A stretch of DNA of 64,000 nucleotides, taken from Flavobacteriales bacterium (GTDB taxonomy: Bacteria > Bacteroidota > Bacteroidia > Flavobacteriales_F > PHOS-HE28). The stretch is from assembly GCA_019638085.1 (NCBI GenBank), contig JAHBUL010000010.1, positions 62,001-126,000 of the forward strand, read 5' to 3'. Under the pieces are notes generated by a model. It was not told the DNA's origin. It did no database searches and worked only from the letters and a program-made list of their open reading frames with translations. Positions 18,376-26,677 of this stretch are shown piece after piece (the first letter of the stretch is position 1; each line of letters opens with the position of its first letter). A program made the position numbers and the translations under genes.

Positions 18376-18942
18376 TCAGAAGCTTTTCACGAAGGGGTCC
18401 AGGGCTTGGTCCAGTTGGTTCCCGCGCAGGTTCTTGGCCACGATGATCCCATCGGGGTCGATCAAGAAATTCATCGGGATGGAATTGACCCCATAGATGC
18501 GTGCACCCGCTGAGCTCCATGCCCCCAGATCACTTACGTGATTGGGCCACGAGAGCTTGTCCTGTGCGATGGCCGCCTTCCATGCCGAACGGCTCTTGTC
18601 CAAACTGACGCTATAGACCGTAAAGCCTTTTCCGTTCTTGAATTTGGCCTTGCTGTACTTCTCATAGGCGCGCACCACGCTCGGGTTCTCGCGCCGGCAG
18701 GGGCCGCACCAGCTTGCCCAGAAATCCAACAGCACATATTGTCCTTTCAGTGAGGAGAGCTTGATCACCTTGGTGCTGTCCGGATTGAAATAGGCCAATT
18801 CGGGGGCCTTGTCGCCAATGGCGGTGCCATCCTTTGTAGGACCACCGTCATTGTTGCGGGAGGTGAAACCGAAGACGGCCAGCAGAACAACACCGGCCAC
18901 GAGGGCAATACGTGTTTTTGACATGACAGAGGAGGCGTTCAT
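18376..18942 (-). CDS. TlpA-like thioredoxin-fold protein 1
   Basis: This 188-residue protein has an N-terminal membrane anchor or signal (IALVAGVVLLAVFGF) and an AhpC/TSA-TlpA thioredoxin domain. The redox motif WCGPC is at residues 78-82 within LLDFWASWCGPCRREN; the cis-Pro loop follows at SIPMNFLIDPDG. It likely reduces disulfides in the periplasm. The second TlpA-like gene lies next on the same strand, 77 bases upstream. A second possible start is Met7. A TAAATTCG -7 box sits 4 bases before the first ATG, which supports that start. Confidence 0.88.
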   Translation of the reverse strand: MNASSVMSKTRIALVAGVVLLAVFGFTSRNNDGGPTKDGTAIGDKAPELAYFNPDSTKVIKLSSLKGQYVLLDFWASWCGPCRRENPSVVRAYEKYSKAKFKNGKGFTVYSVSLDKSRSAWKAAIAQDKLSWPNHVSDLGAWSSAGARIYGVNSIPMNFLIDPDGIIVAKNLRGNQLDQALDPFVKSF

Positions 18943-18946
18943 GGTG

Positions 18947-18954
18947 CGAATTTA
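18947..18954 (-). promoter_or_regulatory. -7 box (TAAATTCG) of the TlpA-like gene
   Basis: On the minus strand TAAATTCG matches TAnnTTTG with one change. It ends four bases before the ATG at 18942. Position suggests that transcription starts at or next to the initiation codon. Confidence 0.45.
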
Positions 18955-19019
18955 AGCAGTGAGCGGGACGGTATCCCATCCATCATCATGCCGGAATAGG
19001 AAGGCAAGCTGCCAAGCGC

Positions 19020-19649
19020 TTATTTCTTTTCCTTGCGCTTCCGTTTCCGTTCTGCTTTGGCCGCTTCCTTTTCCGCTTGGTCCCGCTGTTTCTTCAACTC
19101 AGCAACTTTGCCGGGATCATGCTCCAGCAAGGCTTCCAGCGCATGGTCCAGGTCCGTGCCATGCAGGTCCATCCCGAGTACTTTTCCTTCGGCATCGATC
19201 AGGACGTTCGTTGGAATGAAACGCACTTGGTAGGTGTTGGCTGCGGAGTTGATCCCGCTTTTCACTGCTCCTACGTGCCATGGCCAATCCAACTGGTCCT
19301 GTTCAATGGCCTTTTTCCAGGCGGCACCTCCTCCGGCCCGATCCAGGCTCACACTGAAAACCCGGAATCCATCCGCATCGCGGAACAGGCTGTCCTTGAA
19401 TGTGTGATAGGTAGCACGCAGGTTCGGGTTCTCCAGTCGGCAAGGGCGGCACCAACTGGCCCAGAAATCCAGGAGCACGATATGGCCGCGCAGCTCGGAA
19501 AGCCGCAACGTATCACCAGCCGGGTCGGGCATGGCAACCTCCGGAGCCTGCTGCCCTATGATGATCCCCGAAAGTCGCGCTTGGGCTTGCACCGGGTTCC
19601 AGAAGGCACCGGCGAACAGTCCGAGGCTGGCAACGAGTAGGAATTTCAT
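19020..19649 (-). CDS. TlpA-like thioredoxin-fold protein 2, with basic tail
   Basis: The product has 209 residues with a cleavable signal peptide (MKFLLVASLGLFAGAF, ending VQAQ). A thioredoxin-like domain carries WCRPC at residues 66-70 in LLDFWASWCRPCRLENP and ends with FIPTNVLIDAEGK. It is clearly a paralogue of the neighbouring gene: both share DFWASWC-PCR-ENP and a DLDHALE/QLDQALD motif near the end. The last 30 residues form an Ala/Lys/Glu/Arg-rich helix (EKEAAKAERKRKRKEKK) that the neighbour lacks. It is probably a periplasmic disulfide reductase. Confidence 0.87.
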   Translation of the reverse strand: MKFLLVASLGLFAGAFWNPVQAQARLSGIIIGQQAPEVAMPDPAGDTLRLSELRGHIVLLDFWASWCRPCRLENPNLRATYHTFKDSLFRDADGFRVFSVSLDRAGGGAAWKKAIEQDQLDWPWHVGAVKSGINSAANTYQVRFIPTNVLIDAEGKVLGMDLHGTDLDHALEALLEHDPGKVAELKKQRDQAEKEAAKAERKRKRKEKK

Positions 19650-19772
19650 ATCGCGAAGATGGTGAGCACGAAGCGTTTCCTGATAACGTCACCGCTCTGC
19701 AACTCTGTTTCCTGTTTCATATTTCCACATTCAGCCTTCAGCTTTCCTGTTTCGGCTTTCCACTTTCAGCTT

Positions 19773-21080
19773 TCAAGGAAGCCGTTCGATCTTGGCTCCA
19801 ATGGCATTGAGCCGCTCGGCAATACGCTGATAGCCGCGGTCCACCTGCTCGATGTTGTGGATGGTGCTGGTCCCCTCCGCGCTCAAGGCCGCGATCAGCA
19901 AGGAAACCCCGGCGCGGATATCCGGGCTGGTCATGGTGATCCCGCGTAAGGGTTGCTCGAAGTCGTGGCCGTTCACTTGCACCCGGTGAGGGTCGCAAAG
20001 CGTGATCTGGGCACCCATCTCGATCAATTTGTCCACGAAGAACAGGCGGCTCTCGAACATCTTCTGGTGGATCAATACGCTGCCCCTGGCCTGGGTCGCG
20101 GTAACGATCACGATGCTGATCAGGTCGGGCGTGAAGCCCGGCCACGGCGCATCGCTGATGTTCATGATGCTGCCATCGATGAAGCGCTGGATGGTGTAAT
20201 GGTCCTGCGCGGGGATATGGATGTCGTCACCTTGGCGCTCCACTTGGATACCTAGGCGGCGGAACACATCGGGGATCATGCCCAGGTGGTCATAGCCGGT
20301 ATCCTTGATGGTGATGGCACTGCGGGTAAGAGCAGCCATGCCGATGAAGGAGCCGATCTCGATCATGTCCGGGAGCATGCGGTGGTCGGTACCGCCGAGT
20401 TCCGTCACCCCGTCGATATGCAGGAGATTGCTTCCGATGCCCTGGATCTTGGCACCCATGCGCACGAGCATTTTGCAGAGTTGCTGCAGATAGGGTTCAC
20501 AGGCGGCATTGAAGATGGTGGTGCGCCCTTCGGCGAGTACAGCGGCCATTACGATGTTGGCCGTGCCGGTCACGCTGGCCTCATCGAGCAGCATGTACGC
20601 ACCCTTCAATTTTTTCGCCTCTGCCTTGAAAAAGCCTTCCTTCCTGTCATAGGTGAAGCTGGCCCCCAGTTTCTCGAAGCCGATGAAGTGCGTGTCCAGC
20701 CTTCTGCGACCGATCTTGTCGCCCCCCGGCGTAGGAATGTACCCGGTGCCGAACCGGGCCAGGGAAGGCCCTACCACCATCACGCTTCCGCGCAAGCCTC
20801 CTCCCATCTGCTTGAATTCGGGCTTCAGGAAGAATTCGAGGTCCACGTTCTTCGCTTGGAAGCGCCAGTCACCATCACCGAGCTTTTCCACCAACACGCC
20901 CATGGCGCGCAACAGGTCGATCATCTTGTTCACGTCCACGATGTCCGGCACGTTGCGGATCGTCATCGGTTCGCTGGTCAGGAGGACGGCGCAGAGTATT
21001 TGGAGGGCCTCGTTCTTGGCCCCTTGTGGGATCAGCTCACCGCCTAGGCGATGGCCCCCTTCGATCTTGAAACTTCCCAT
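19773..21080 (-). CDS. murA: UDP-N-acetylglucosamine 1-carboxyvinyltransferase MurA (Asp-type active site)
   Basis: This 435-residue enzyme transfers enolpyruvate from PEP to UDP-GlcNAc, the first committed step of peptidoglycan synthesis. The EPT fold has family markers GGELIPQGAKNEALQ (early Lys-Asn pair), GPSLARFG and SVTGTANIVMAAV. In the active-site loop the sequence reads PTPGGDKIGRRRLD, so the usual Cys115 (E. coli numbering) is Asp (residue 121 counted from the ATG at 21080). MurA enzymes with Asp here are active but not alkylated by fosfomycin. ATG at 21080 is preferred to a TTG four codons upstream. Confidence 0.95.
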   Translation of the reverse strand: MGSFKIEGGHRLGGELIPQGAKNEALQILCAVLLTSEPMTIRNVPDIVDVNKMIDLLRAMGVLVEKLGDGDWRFQAKNVDLEFFLKPEFKQMGGGLRGSVMVVGPSLARFGTGYIPTPGGDKIGRRRLDTHFIGFEKLGASFTYDRKEGFFKAEAKKLKGAYMLLDEASVTGTANIVMAAVLAEGRTTIFNAACEPYLQQLCKMLVRMGAKIQGIGSNLLHIDGVTELGGTDHRMLPDMIEIGSFIGMAALTRSAITIKDTGYDHLGMIPDVFRRLGIQVERQGDDIHIPAQDHYTIQRFIDGSIMNISDAPWPGFTPDLISIVIVTATQARGSVLIHQKMFESRLFFVDKLIEMGAQITLCDPHRVQVNGHDFEQPLRGITMTSPDIRAGVSLLIAALSAEGTSTIHNIEQVDRGYQRIAERLNAIGAKIERLP

Positions 21081-21252
21081 GTTGCGAAACAAGGAACGGA
21101 AGCGTGTCCTTCAGCATGCCACCATGGAATGCTTTCAACAAGCGGATGTAGGTGACCGTTCAACGATCAGAACGTACTACACGGAACCACAGGTGTGCGC
21201 TGCGCTGTGGGCTGGCCGCCAGAGAAAGCAGGTCTTCGGACGATCGCAGAGC

Positions 21253-21921
21253 CTAGTACCGTTTCTTCCGGCTCCGATGGCGCTTCTTGCCACCACCACT
21301 GCCGCTGTGGCGTTTCCGGGAAGTCTCCACAGCGTTCTTGGGTCCATTGCGCTGTGCCTGCAAGAGCGAATCCGTACTGGTTAATTGGATCTCCGGACTC
21401 AACTTCAGCTGCCCTTTGCTCAGTTCGGCAAGGTCCTTCAATATCGCTCCATCACCTACGCTATCGCGGTTCCAAGTGAGGAATTGCTTCTTCATCTGGT
21501 TGGCGATCATCAACGTGAAGGCGGCTTTTTCCGGACCTTCCTCCATGGCTATGCATTCCTCCACCATCCGTTCCACCAGCTTGCCATAGTGCCCAAAGCG
21601 GATCTGGGTCTTGGGATAAGACACCGGGTTTGGCTTGGACTTCAGGCCTTCGGCCGTGGGGGCCGGGTACGGGCTGTCCACTTCAAGCTCAAACCCCGAC
21701 ATCACGTGGACATGATCCCAGAACGTGCGGTCGCTGTTCTCGTTGTTGCGGAGTTGCGGGTTCAACTTACCGATGGTTTGCACAATGGCGCGGGCCATAC
21801 GCGTGCGCTTCTCACGATCCTCCTCTTCCAAGGTATGCTCCACCATGCGCTGCACAAGGCGGCCATATTCAGGGATGACCAAATGGTTGCGCTGGGTATT
21901 GTAATCGAATGCGATGTTCAT
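21253..21921 (-). CDS. DUF4290 domain protein
   Basis: The product has 222 residues counted from MNIAFDYNTQRNHLVIPEYG, the characteristic opening of the DUF4290 family, which is confined mostly to Bacteroidota. The core (about 1-185) is mostly helical, with repeated VERMVE and QRMVEHTLEEEDREKRTRM segments suggesting an internal duplication. The C-terminal 25 residues are very basic (SRKRHSGSGGGKKRHRSRKKRY) and could bind nucleic acid. No signal peptide is visible, so it is probably cytoplasmic. Function is unknown. It lies upstream of murA in the same direction across 172 bases and may be co-transcribed. Confidence 0.85.
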   Translation of the reverse strand: MNIAFDYNTQRNHLVIPEYGRLVQRMVEHTLEEEDREKRTRMARAIVQTIGKLNPQLRNNENSDRTFWDHVHVMSGFELEVDSPYPAPTAEGLKSKPNPVSYPKTQIRFGHYGKLVERMVEECIAMEEGPEKAAFTLMIANQMKKQFLTWNRDSVGDGAILKDLAELSKGQLKLSPEIQLTSTDSLLQAQRNGPKNAVETSRKRHSGSGGGKKRHRSRKKRY

Positions 21922-22049
21922 ACGGGAAGTGGTCGATCGGGCCTGATGAATTGAAAGTGGGCGCGTCCGGATGGGAGGGCCAAGGCCTTGATGGGTCAAA
22001 TGTAGGGGATGGGACTGAAATCAGTGCATGATGGGTCTCGCGCTACAAT

Positions 22050-24455
22050 TCACTCCACCACCTTCAGCTTCGCGTAGCGCAACAGCAGCTGCTTCTGCCC
22101 GGCACTGGGGAAGAAGATCGTTGCCTTCTGGTCCGGCGGAGCGCCTTCCACCTTCACCACCTTTCCCTTGCCGAAGCGGGCATGCTCCACGGTAACACCT
22201 TCCTGGATGTCCTCAGAAGGGGATTGGCCTAACGTGCTCGTGATCTCCATCGGCCTTCCGATAGGGGAGATCTTCTTCAGGTTCCGCTTCGACGGTGGAG
22301 CTACCTGGCCACTGGCTGCTGGACGACCGCGCTCCTTCAGGGGTGATCGCTGGCCCGGTGCCGAAGGAGTAGCGGTGCGCTGAACGAATCCATTCCGTTC
22401 AGCGAAGGACGGTCTCCTGTCCGGATAACCATCGGACGGCATTTCGTGGCGGCTGGGAAGCTGGAGGAACTTCGGGTCGATCTCCTGCAAGAAGCGGCTG
22501 GGTTCCGCACTTTGCAAGGTGCCCCATTTGTAACGGCTGATCGCATAGCTCAACGTGGCGCGTTTTTCCGCCCGGGTGATCGCTACATAGAACAAACGAC
22601 GCTCCTCCTCCAGATCGGCACGGCTCTGTACCGCCATCATGTTCGGGAACAGGTTTTCCTCCATGCCGACGACATACACATACGGGAACTCCAGTCCCTT
22701 CGAGCTGTGGACCGTCATCAGGCTCACGCGATCGGTATCGTTCGGATCGGTATTGTCGGCATCGGTCAACAGGGCTACATCGATCAGGAAATCCGGAAGT
22801 GTCCTTAGGCTCTGTTCTCCATCGGCTTCCACATCGGGGTCGGTTCCGGGTTCGGTGGAAGGCGAATCCACCGAGGGGTCGCTGAACTCCTTCATCCCGT
22901 TCAGCAATTCCTGTATATTCTCGTAACGGCTCACGCCCTCTGGCGTCTTGTCGGCGAAAAGATCCTGCAACAGGCCGGTGGTGCGTGCGATGTATTCCCC
23001 CAAGGCGTACGCGCTCTGGGTCTCCAGCATGGTCTGGAAACTGCGGATCATCATCACGAACTGGGCGATCTTCTTCTTCAAGCCTTCGTGCAGACCCACT
23101 TCACCAAGGTGGTCGTGGATGATGTCCCAGATGCTCTTGTCGTGCTGGTTTGCCGTCACCATCAGCTTATCGATGGTGCTTTGTCCGATGCCGCGCGTAG
23201 GGTAGTTGATCACCCGCTTCAGCGCCTCCTCGTCGTTCGGGTTGCAGGTGAGGCGGAAATAGGCGATCAGGTCCTTGATCTCCTTGCGCTGGTAAAAGCT
23301 GAGTCCTCCGTAAATACGGTAGGGGATGTTCATCTTCCGAAGGGCCTCCTCCATGCTGCGGCTCTGCGCGTTGGTGCGGTACAGGATCGCGAAGCCCTTG
23401 TTCGGCACCTGCTCGTGCATCTTGGTGCTGAAGATGTCGTGAGCCACAAAGCGACCCTCTTCGTTGTCGCTCACGCTCCGGTTCACCAGCAGCGGTGTAC
23501 CCTCGTCATTGGCCGTCCATACGGTCTTCTCCAACCGTTCCTTGTTCTTTTCGATCAGGCTGTTGGCTGCATTCACGATGTTCTTCGTGCTGCGGTAGTT
23601 CTGCTCGAGCTTGAAGATCTGGTGCTCCGGATAGTCCTTCTGGAAGTTGAGGATGTTCTGGATGTTCGCTCCGCGGAAGGCATAGATGCTCTGGCTGTCA
23701 TCGCCCACCACCGTCAAGTTCTGATGCCGCGCGGCGAGGGTGCGCACGATGTTGTACTGTGCCAAGTTGGTATCCTGGTACTCGTCCACGAGGATGTACT
23801 GGAAGCGCTGCTGGTACTTCAGCATCACGTCCGGATGGTCGCGGAAGAGGATGTTGGTCAGGAAGAGCAGGTCGTCGAAATCCATGGCCCCGGCGCGGAA
23901 GCAACGAGCGGCGTATTGTTGGTAGATCAAGCCGATCTGTGGGCGCATGTTGGCGGCATCGCTGCTCATCAGCTCCACGTTCTCCAAGTAGTCCCGCGGG
24001 CCGATCAGGTTGTTCTTCGCAATGCTGATGCGACCGTGAACCAAGTTGGCCTTGTACAATTTCTCGTCGAGGTTGTATTCCTTGACGATGGTGCGGATCA
24101 GTGAGCGGCTGTCATCGGTATCATAGATGGTGAAATCCTTCGGGTAGCCGAGCTTGTCGGCTTCTGCGCGGAGAATGCGGGCGAACACGCTGTGGAAAGT
24201 GCCCATCCAGACGCTTTGTGCCTCGCCGCCCGGCACCAGCGAGCCGATGCGCTCCTTCATGCTCTTGGCCGCCTTGTTGGTGAAGGTGAGCGCGAGTATG
24301 CGGAAGGCGTCCACCCCTTTCGTGAGCAGGTGTGCAATGCGAACGGTGAGCACGCGGGTCTTGCCGCTTCCTGCCCCCGCGATCACCATCGTGGGGCCAT
24401 CGGTGGCCTGCACAGCAGCGAGTTGGGCAGGATTCAGCCCTTTCAAATGGTCCAT
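22050..24455 (-). CDS. uvrD: ATP-dependent DNA helicase UvrD/PcrA (Rep family)
   Basis: This is an 801-residue superfamily 1A helicase that unwinds DNA 3'-5' in excision and mismatch repair. The Q-motif LNPAQLAAVQ is followed by Walker A GAGSGKT (27-33), motif II VDEYQDTN, motif III GDDSQSIYAFRGA, motif IV EQNYRST, motif V VSLMTVHSSKGLEFPYVY and motif VI VAITRAEKRA. The end (HARFGKGKVV... KQLLLRYAKL) is the Tudor-like C-terminal domain of PcrA/UvrD. The start MDHLKGLNPAQ is chosen because the open frame above it overlaps promoter DNA: a TACCTTTG box ends 4 bases before this ATG. Confidence 0.95.
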   Translation of the reverse strand: MDHLKGLNPAQLAAVQATDGPTMVIAGAGSGKTRVLTVRIAHLLTKGVDAFRILALTFTNKAAKSMKERIGSLVPGGEAQSVWMGTFHSVFARILRAEADKLGYPKDFTIYDTDDSRSLIRTIVKEYNLDEKLYKANLVHGRISIAKNNLIGPRDYLENVELMSSDAANMRPQIGLIYQQYAARCFRAGAMDFDDLLFLTNILFRDHPDVMLKYQQRFQYILVDEYQDTNLAQYNIVRTLAARHQNLTVVGDDSQSIYAFRGANIQNILNFQKDYPEHQIFKLEQNYRSTKNIVNAANSLIEKNKERLEKTVWTANDEGTPLLVNRSVSDNEEGRFVAHDIFSTKMHEQVPNKGFAILYRTNAQSRSMEEALRKMNIPYRIYGGLSFYQRKEIKDLIAYFRLTCNPNDEEALKRVINYPTRGIGQSTIDKLMVTANQHDKSIWDIIHDHLGEVGLHEGLKKKIAQFVMMIRSFQTMLETQSAYALGEYIARTTGLLQDLFADKTPEGVSRYENIQELLNGMKEFSDPSVDSPSTEPGTDPDVEADGEQSLRTLPDFLIDVALLTDADNTDPNDTDRVSLMTVHSSKGLEFPYVYVVGMEENLFPNMMAVQSRADLEEERRLFYVAITRAEKRATLSYAISRYKWGTLQSAEPSRFLQEIDPKFLQLPSRHEMPSDGYPDRRPSFAERNGFVQRTATPSAPGQRSPLKERGRPAASGQVAPPSKRNLKKISPIGRPMEITSTLGQSPSEDIQEGVTVEHARFGKGKVVKVEGAPPDQKATIFFPSAGQKQLLLRYAKLKVVE

Positions 24456-24459
24456 TGGC

Positions 24460-24467
24460 CAAAGGTA
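24460..24467 (-). promoter_or_regulatory. -7 box (TACCTTTG) of the helicase gene
   Basis: Exact TAnnTTTG on the minus strand, four bases from the ATG at 24455. A CAA that would give a -33 TTG is too far away (24498). Confidence 0.5.
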
Positions 24468-24612
24468 GCGGGCAGGGCCGGGAGAAAATAGTGAGAACAA
24501 TGAGTAGGGAACGAGCGGTGAGAACGGTCCGTTCGAGCGCACCTGCCTCCATACCGTCCTCACCGACCTTACCGCCCTGATTATCCTCACCGGCTTACCC
24601 GTTCAAAATTTG

Positions 24613-24654
24613 GACACATAAAACATGACATATAAAACATGACACATAAAATAT
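24613..24654 (+). repeat. Three 14-bp tandem repeats in the promoter of the ATPase gene
   Basis: The units are GACACATAAAACAT (24613-24626), GACATATAAAACAT (24627-24640) and GACACATAAAATAT (24641-24654), in perfect phase. They occupy the place where the -33 region should be and end one base before the TACATTTG box. The block is AT-rich in a GC-rich neighbourhood. An operator for a dedicated regulator is the simplest reading. Confidence 0.8.
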
Positions 24655-24655
24655 G

Positions 24656-24663
24656 TACATTTG
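24656..24663 (+). promoter_or_regulatory. -7 box (TACATTTG) of the ATPase_2-like gene
   Basis: Exact TAnnTTTG match, directly after the 14-bp repeats and 4 bases before the ATG at 24668. The -33 position falls inside the repeats and has no TTG, so activation by a repeat-binding protein is plausible. Confidence 0.6.
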
Positions 24664-24667
24664 CTCA

Positions 24668-25783
24668 ATGGCTGAAGAGTTCAACCCCTTTCTTCTTCAA
24701 GGTTACGCCGGTGCGGATACGTTCTGCGATCGCGTGGAGGAACTCGCCTCGTTGAAGGAAGCGATGACCAACCAGCGTAACGTCACTCTCATTTCGTTGC
24801 GGCGCTTGGGCAAAACGGCATTGATCCGCCACTTCTTCGCCAGCGAGCGGCGGTTCACGGCGGCCTTTGTGGACCTGTACCGCACCACCAACCAGCAGGA
24901 CATGGTGTTACGCATTGCTCAAGAAACGTTGCGGCAGGTGGGCAAGCCCACGGGCGTCTGGTTGAAGGAAGTAGCCTCGGCCATACGCTCGCTGGAATTC
25001 AATCTCCAGTTCGACGCCATCACGGGGCTGCCGGAGGTGGGCGTCGCGCTTCGATCCGGACAAAAGCAGGTACTTGCGTTGGATGAACTCTTCAAGTACC
25101 TGGAGCGGCACAAGAAGCCCGTGGTGTTGGCGCTGGACGAGTTCCAGCAGGTGATGGAATATCCGGAGAAGAACACGGAGGCCGTGTTGCGGGAACAAGT
25201 GCAGAAGCTGCGGAACGTGCAGTTCATCTTCTCCGGCAGCGACCGGCGCATGATGCAGGCCATCTTCACCGATGGCAAGCGGCCCTTCTTCCAGGCCACC
25301 GAACCCATGTACCTCGGGCCTATCGCCAATGAGGAGTATGCCGCGTTCATCAGCCGGCATTTCAAGGCAGGGAATAGGACCATTCCTGCCGCCGTGGTGG
25401 AGGATGGCCTCACCTGGTGCCGCAGTCATACCTACTACGTGCAGTATCTGTTCAACCGTCTTTATTCAACGGGCCGGAGCAAGGTGGGGCCGGTGGACCT
25501 CGAGCAAGCGAAGGCCAGCATCCTCAAGGAGCGGGCACCGGAATACATGACGCTCCAACGGCTGCTCAGCCCCAATCAAGCGGCCTTGCTTATGGCGATC
25601 GCCAAGGAGGGCGCCGTGAAGACGCCCACGGCCATGGAGTTCGTATTAAGGCACCAGCTCAGTGCGCTCAGTACGGTAAGGTTGAGCTTGGGCGTGCTGC
25701 TGGAGAAGGAACTCATTCACCAAACGGACGGGTTGTTCGCAGTGACGGATGTGTTCCTGGGCCACTGGCTTGCAGAAGGGTGA
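24668..25783 (+). CDS. ATPase_2-type (archaeal-like) AAA+ ATP-binding protein with winged-helix end
   Basis: This 371-residue STAND-like ATPase has FCDRVEELASL (residues 19-29), the N-terminal box of archaeal ATPase_2/MNS clade proteins. An atypical P-loop, LRRLGKTALI (44-53), replaces the classical GxxxxGK(T/S). Walker B is VVLALDEFQQV and a sensor-like FIFSGSDRRMM follows. A C-terminal winged helix spans about 285-371 (QAALLMAIAKEGA... VRLSLGVLLEKELI). Such proteins are often linked to stress, toxin-antitoxin or defence functions, but no role is established here. The gene stands alone and diverges from uvrD behind three tandem repeats, which suggests an accessory origin. Confidence 0.85.
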   Translation: MAEEFNPFLLQGYAGADTFCDRVEELASLKEAMTNQRNVTLISLRRLGKTALIRHFFASERRFTAAFVDLYRTTNQQDMVLRIAQETLRQVGKPTGVWLKEVASAIRSLEFNLQFDAITGLPEVGVALRSGQKQVLALDELFKYLERHKKPVVLALDEFQQVMEYPEKNTEAVLREQVQKLRNVQFIFSGSDRRMMQAIFTDGKRPFFQATEPMYLGPIANEEYAAFISRHFKAGNRTIPAAVVEDGLTWCRSHTYYVQYLFNRLYSTGRSKVGPVDLEQAKASILKERAPEYMTLQRLLSPNQAALLMAIAKEGAVKTPTAMEFVLRHQLSALSTVRLSLGVLLEKELIHQTDGLFAVTDVFLGHWLAEG

Positions 25784-25933
25784 GGCTGGGCCAAGGGTGT
25801 CCGTGGAAAAACGGGATCAGCGGATGGATGGTTCGGGAAATAGAGGTCCCCTGATCATTTTCAACAATCTATTCGGACATAGATCCATAGGCTCTAATTT
25901 CACCTTCACAAGACCGTCTTGACCCATCATGAA

Positions 25934-26647
25934 ATGAGCAGGTTAGATCATTCAATGCGCAGGATCATGATTGGATTTGCCTTGGTGCCTTTGTGCGCCC
26001 CAATGATCTCTGCTCAGACATCGGTGGGCAGTCCCGATATAGATGGTACCTCTACAAATGCTAGAAATGAAATAGGCGTGAATGTGCTTGGATTAGTGCA
26101 TTTTGACTATGACCGACTCTATCCGCGTCCGCAGGGGCCCAGGATTAGTTTCGGGAATGGCATTTCATATCAGAGGTGGGTCGGACGAGGAGCCTTTCGG
26201 TTCAGCATGGATCTGTTCAGGGATGCCTTTGAAGCAGGCCTTGGTACCAGAGATAGACCGAAGTATTTCTCTGCGACGGGAACCGGTATGCGTACTGAAG
26301 TGCGGTTTGGCTACGAACATCAATTCGGATCAGGAAGGATCAAGTCCTATGCTGCCATTGATCTCGTGGGTGGTCATGAGTGTTTGCGATTGAACGGCGA
26401 GGGTTGGGGTGATCTGGCATGGCAATCAGAGCCGGAACCCTATGCATACGAGACTTCGTCCGTGCATTACGGCATTGCTCCATCGGTGGGGCTATCTTGG
26501 CGGCTATCCAAGCGATTTTCTTGTTCAATGGAGAGCAGTGTCCTGTTCGTCCTGATCAATCAAGAGGACAACCCTCCAAGAGGAATCCATTCAAAGGTGT
26601 ATTTCGATGTGCTGAGATCAGCCTCCGTGAATTATCACTTCAACTAA
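25934..26647 (+). CDS. Probable small outer-membrane beta-barrel protein, function unknown
   Basis: The product has 237 residues. A basic start (MRRIM within the first 15 residues) and the hydrophobic stretch GFALVPLCAPMISAQ form a signal peptide. The mature part shows alternating hydrophobic/polar strands with aromatic residues (FRFSMDLF, EVRFGYEHQF, SYAAIDLVGG, GIAPSVGLSWRL, FSCSMESSVLFVL) and ends ASVNYHFN, with Phe one residue before the C-terminal Asn. This pattern suggests an eight- to ten-strand porin-like barrel. I do not recognise a family. ATG at 25934 is taken over a TTG at 25919. It converges with the Kelch gene, 30 bases away. Confidence 0.6.
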   Translation: MSRLDHSMRRIMIGFALVPLCAPMISAQTSVGSPDIDGTSTNARNEIGVNVLGLVHFDYDRLYPRPQGPRISFGNGISYQRWVGRGAFRFSMDLFRDAFEAGLGTRDRPKYFSATGTGMRTEVRFGYEHQFGSGRIKSYAAIDLVGGHECLRLNGEGWGDLAWQSEPEPYAYETSSVHYGIAPSVGLSWRLSKRFSCSMESSVLFVLINQEDNPPRGIHSKVYFDVLRSASVNYHFN

Positions 26648-26677
26648 GATGAGCCCCTGCGCAGCGCTTCTATCATA

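Noticed and set aside
19725..19790. TTTCAGCTTTC-type short repeats between murA end and the TlpA-like gene
   Set aside because: They are low-complexity pyrimidine-rich sequence of a type common in intergenic DNA of this phylum; no structure or motif can be supported.
24613..24654. Possible CRISPR-like array
   Set aside because: The three units are only 14 bases, contiguous with no spacers, and no cas genes are present.
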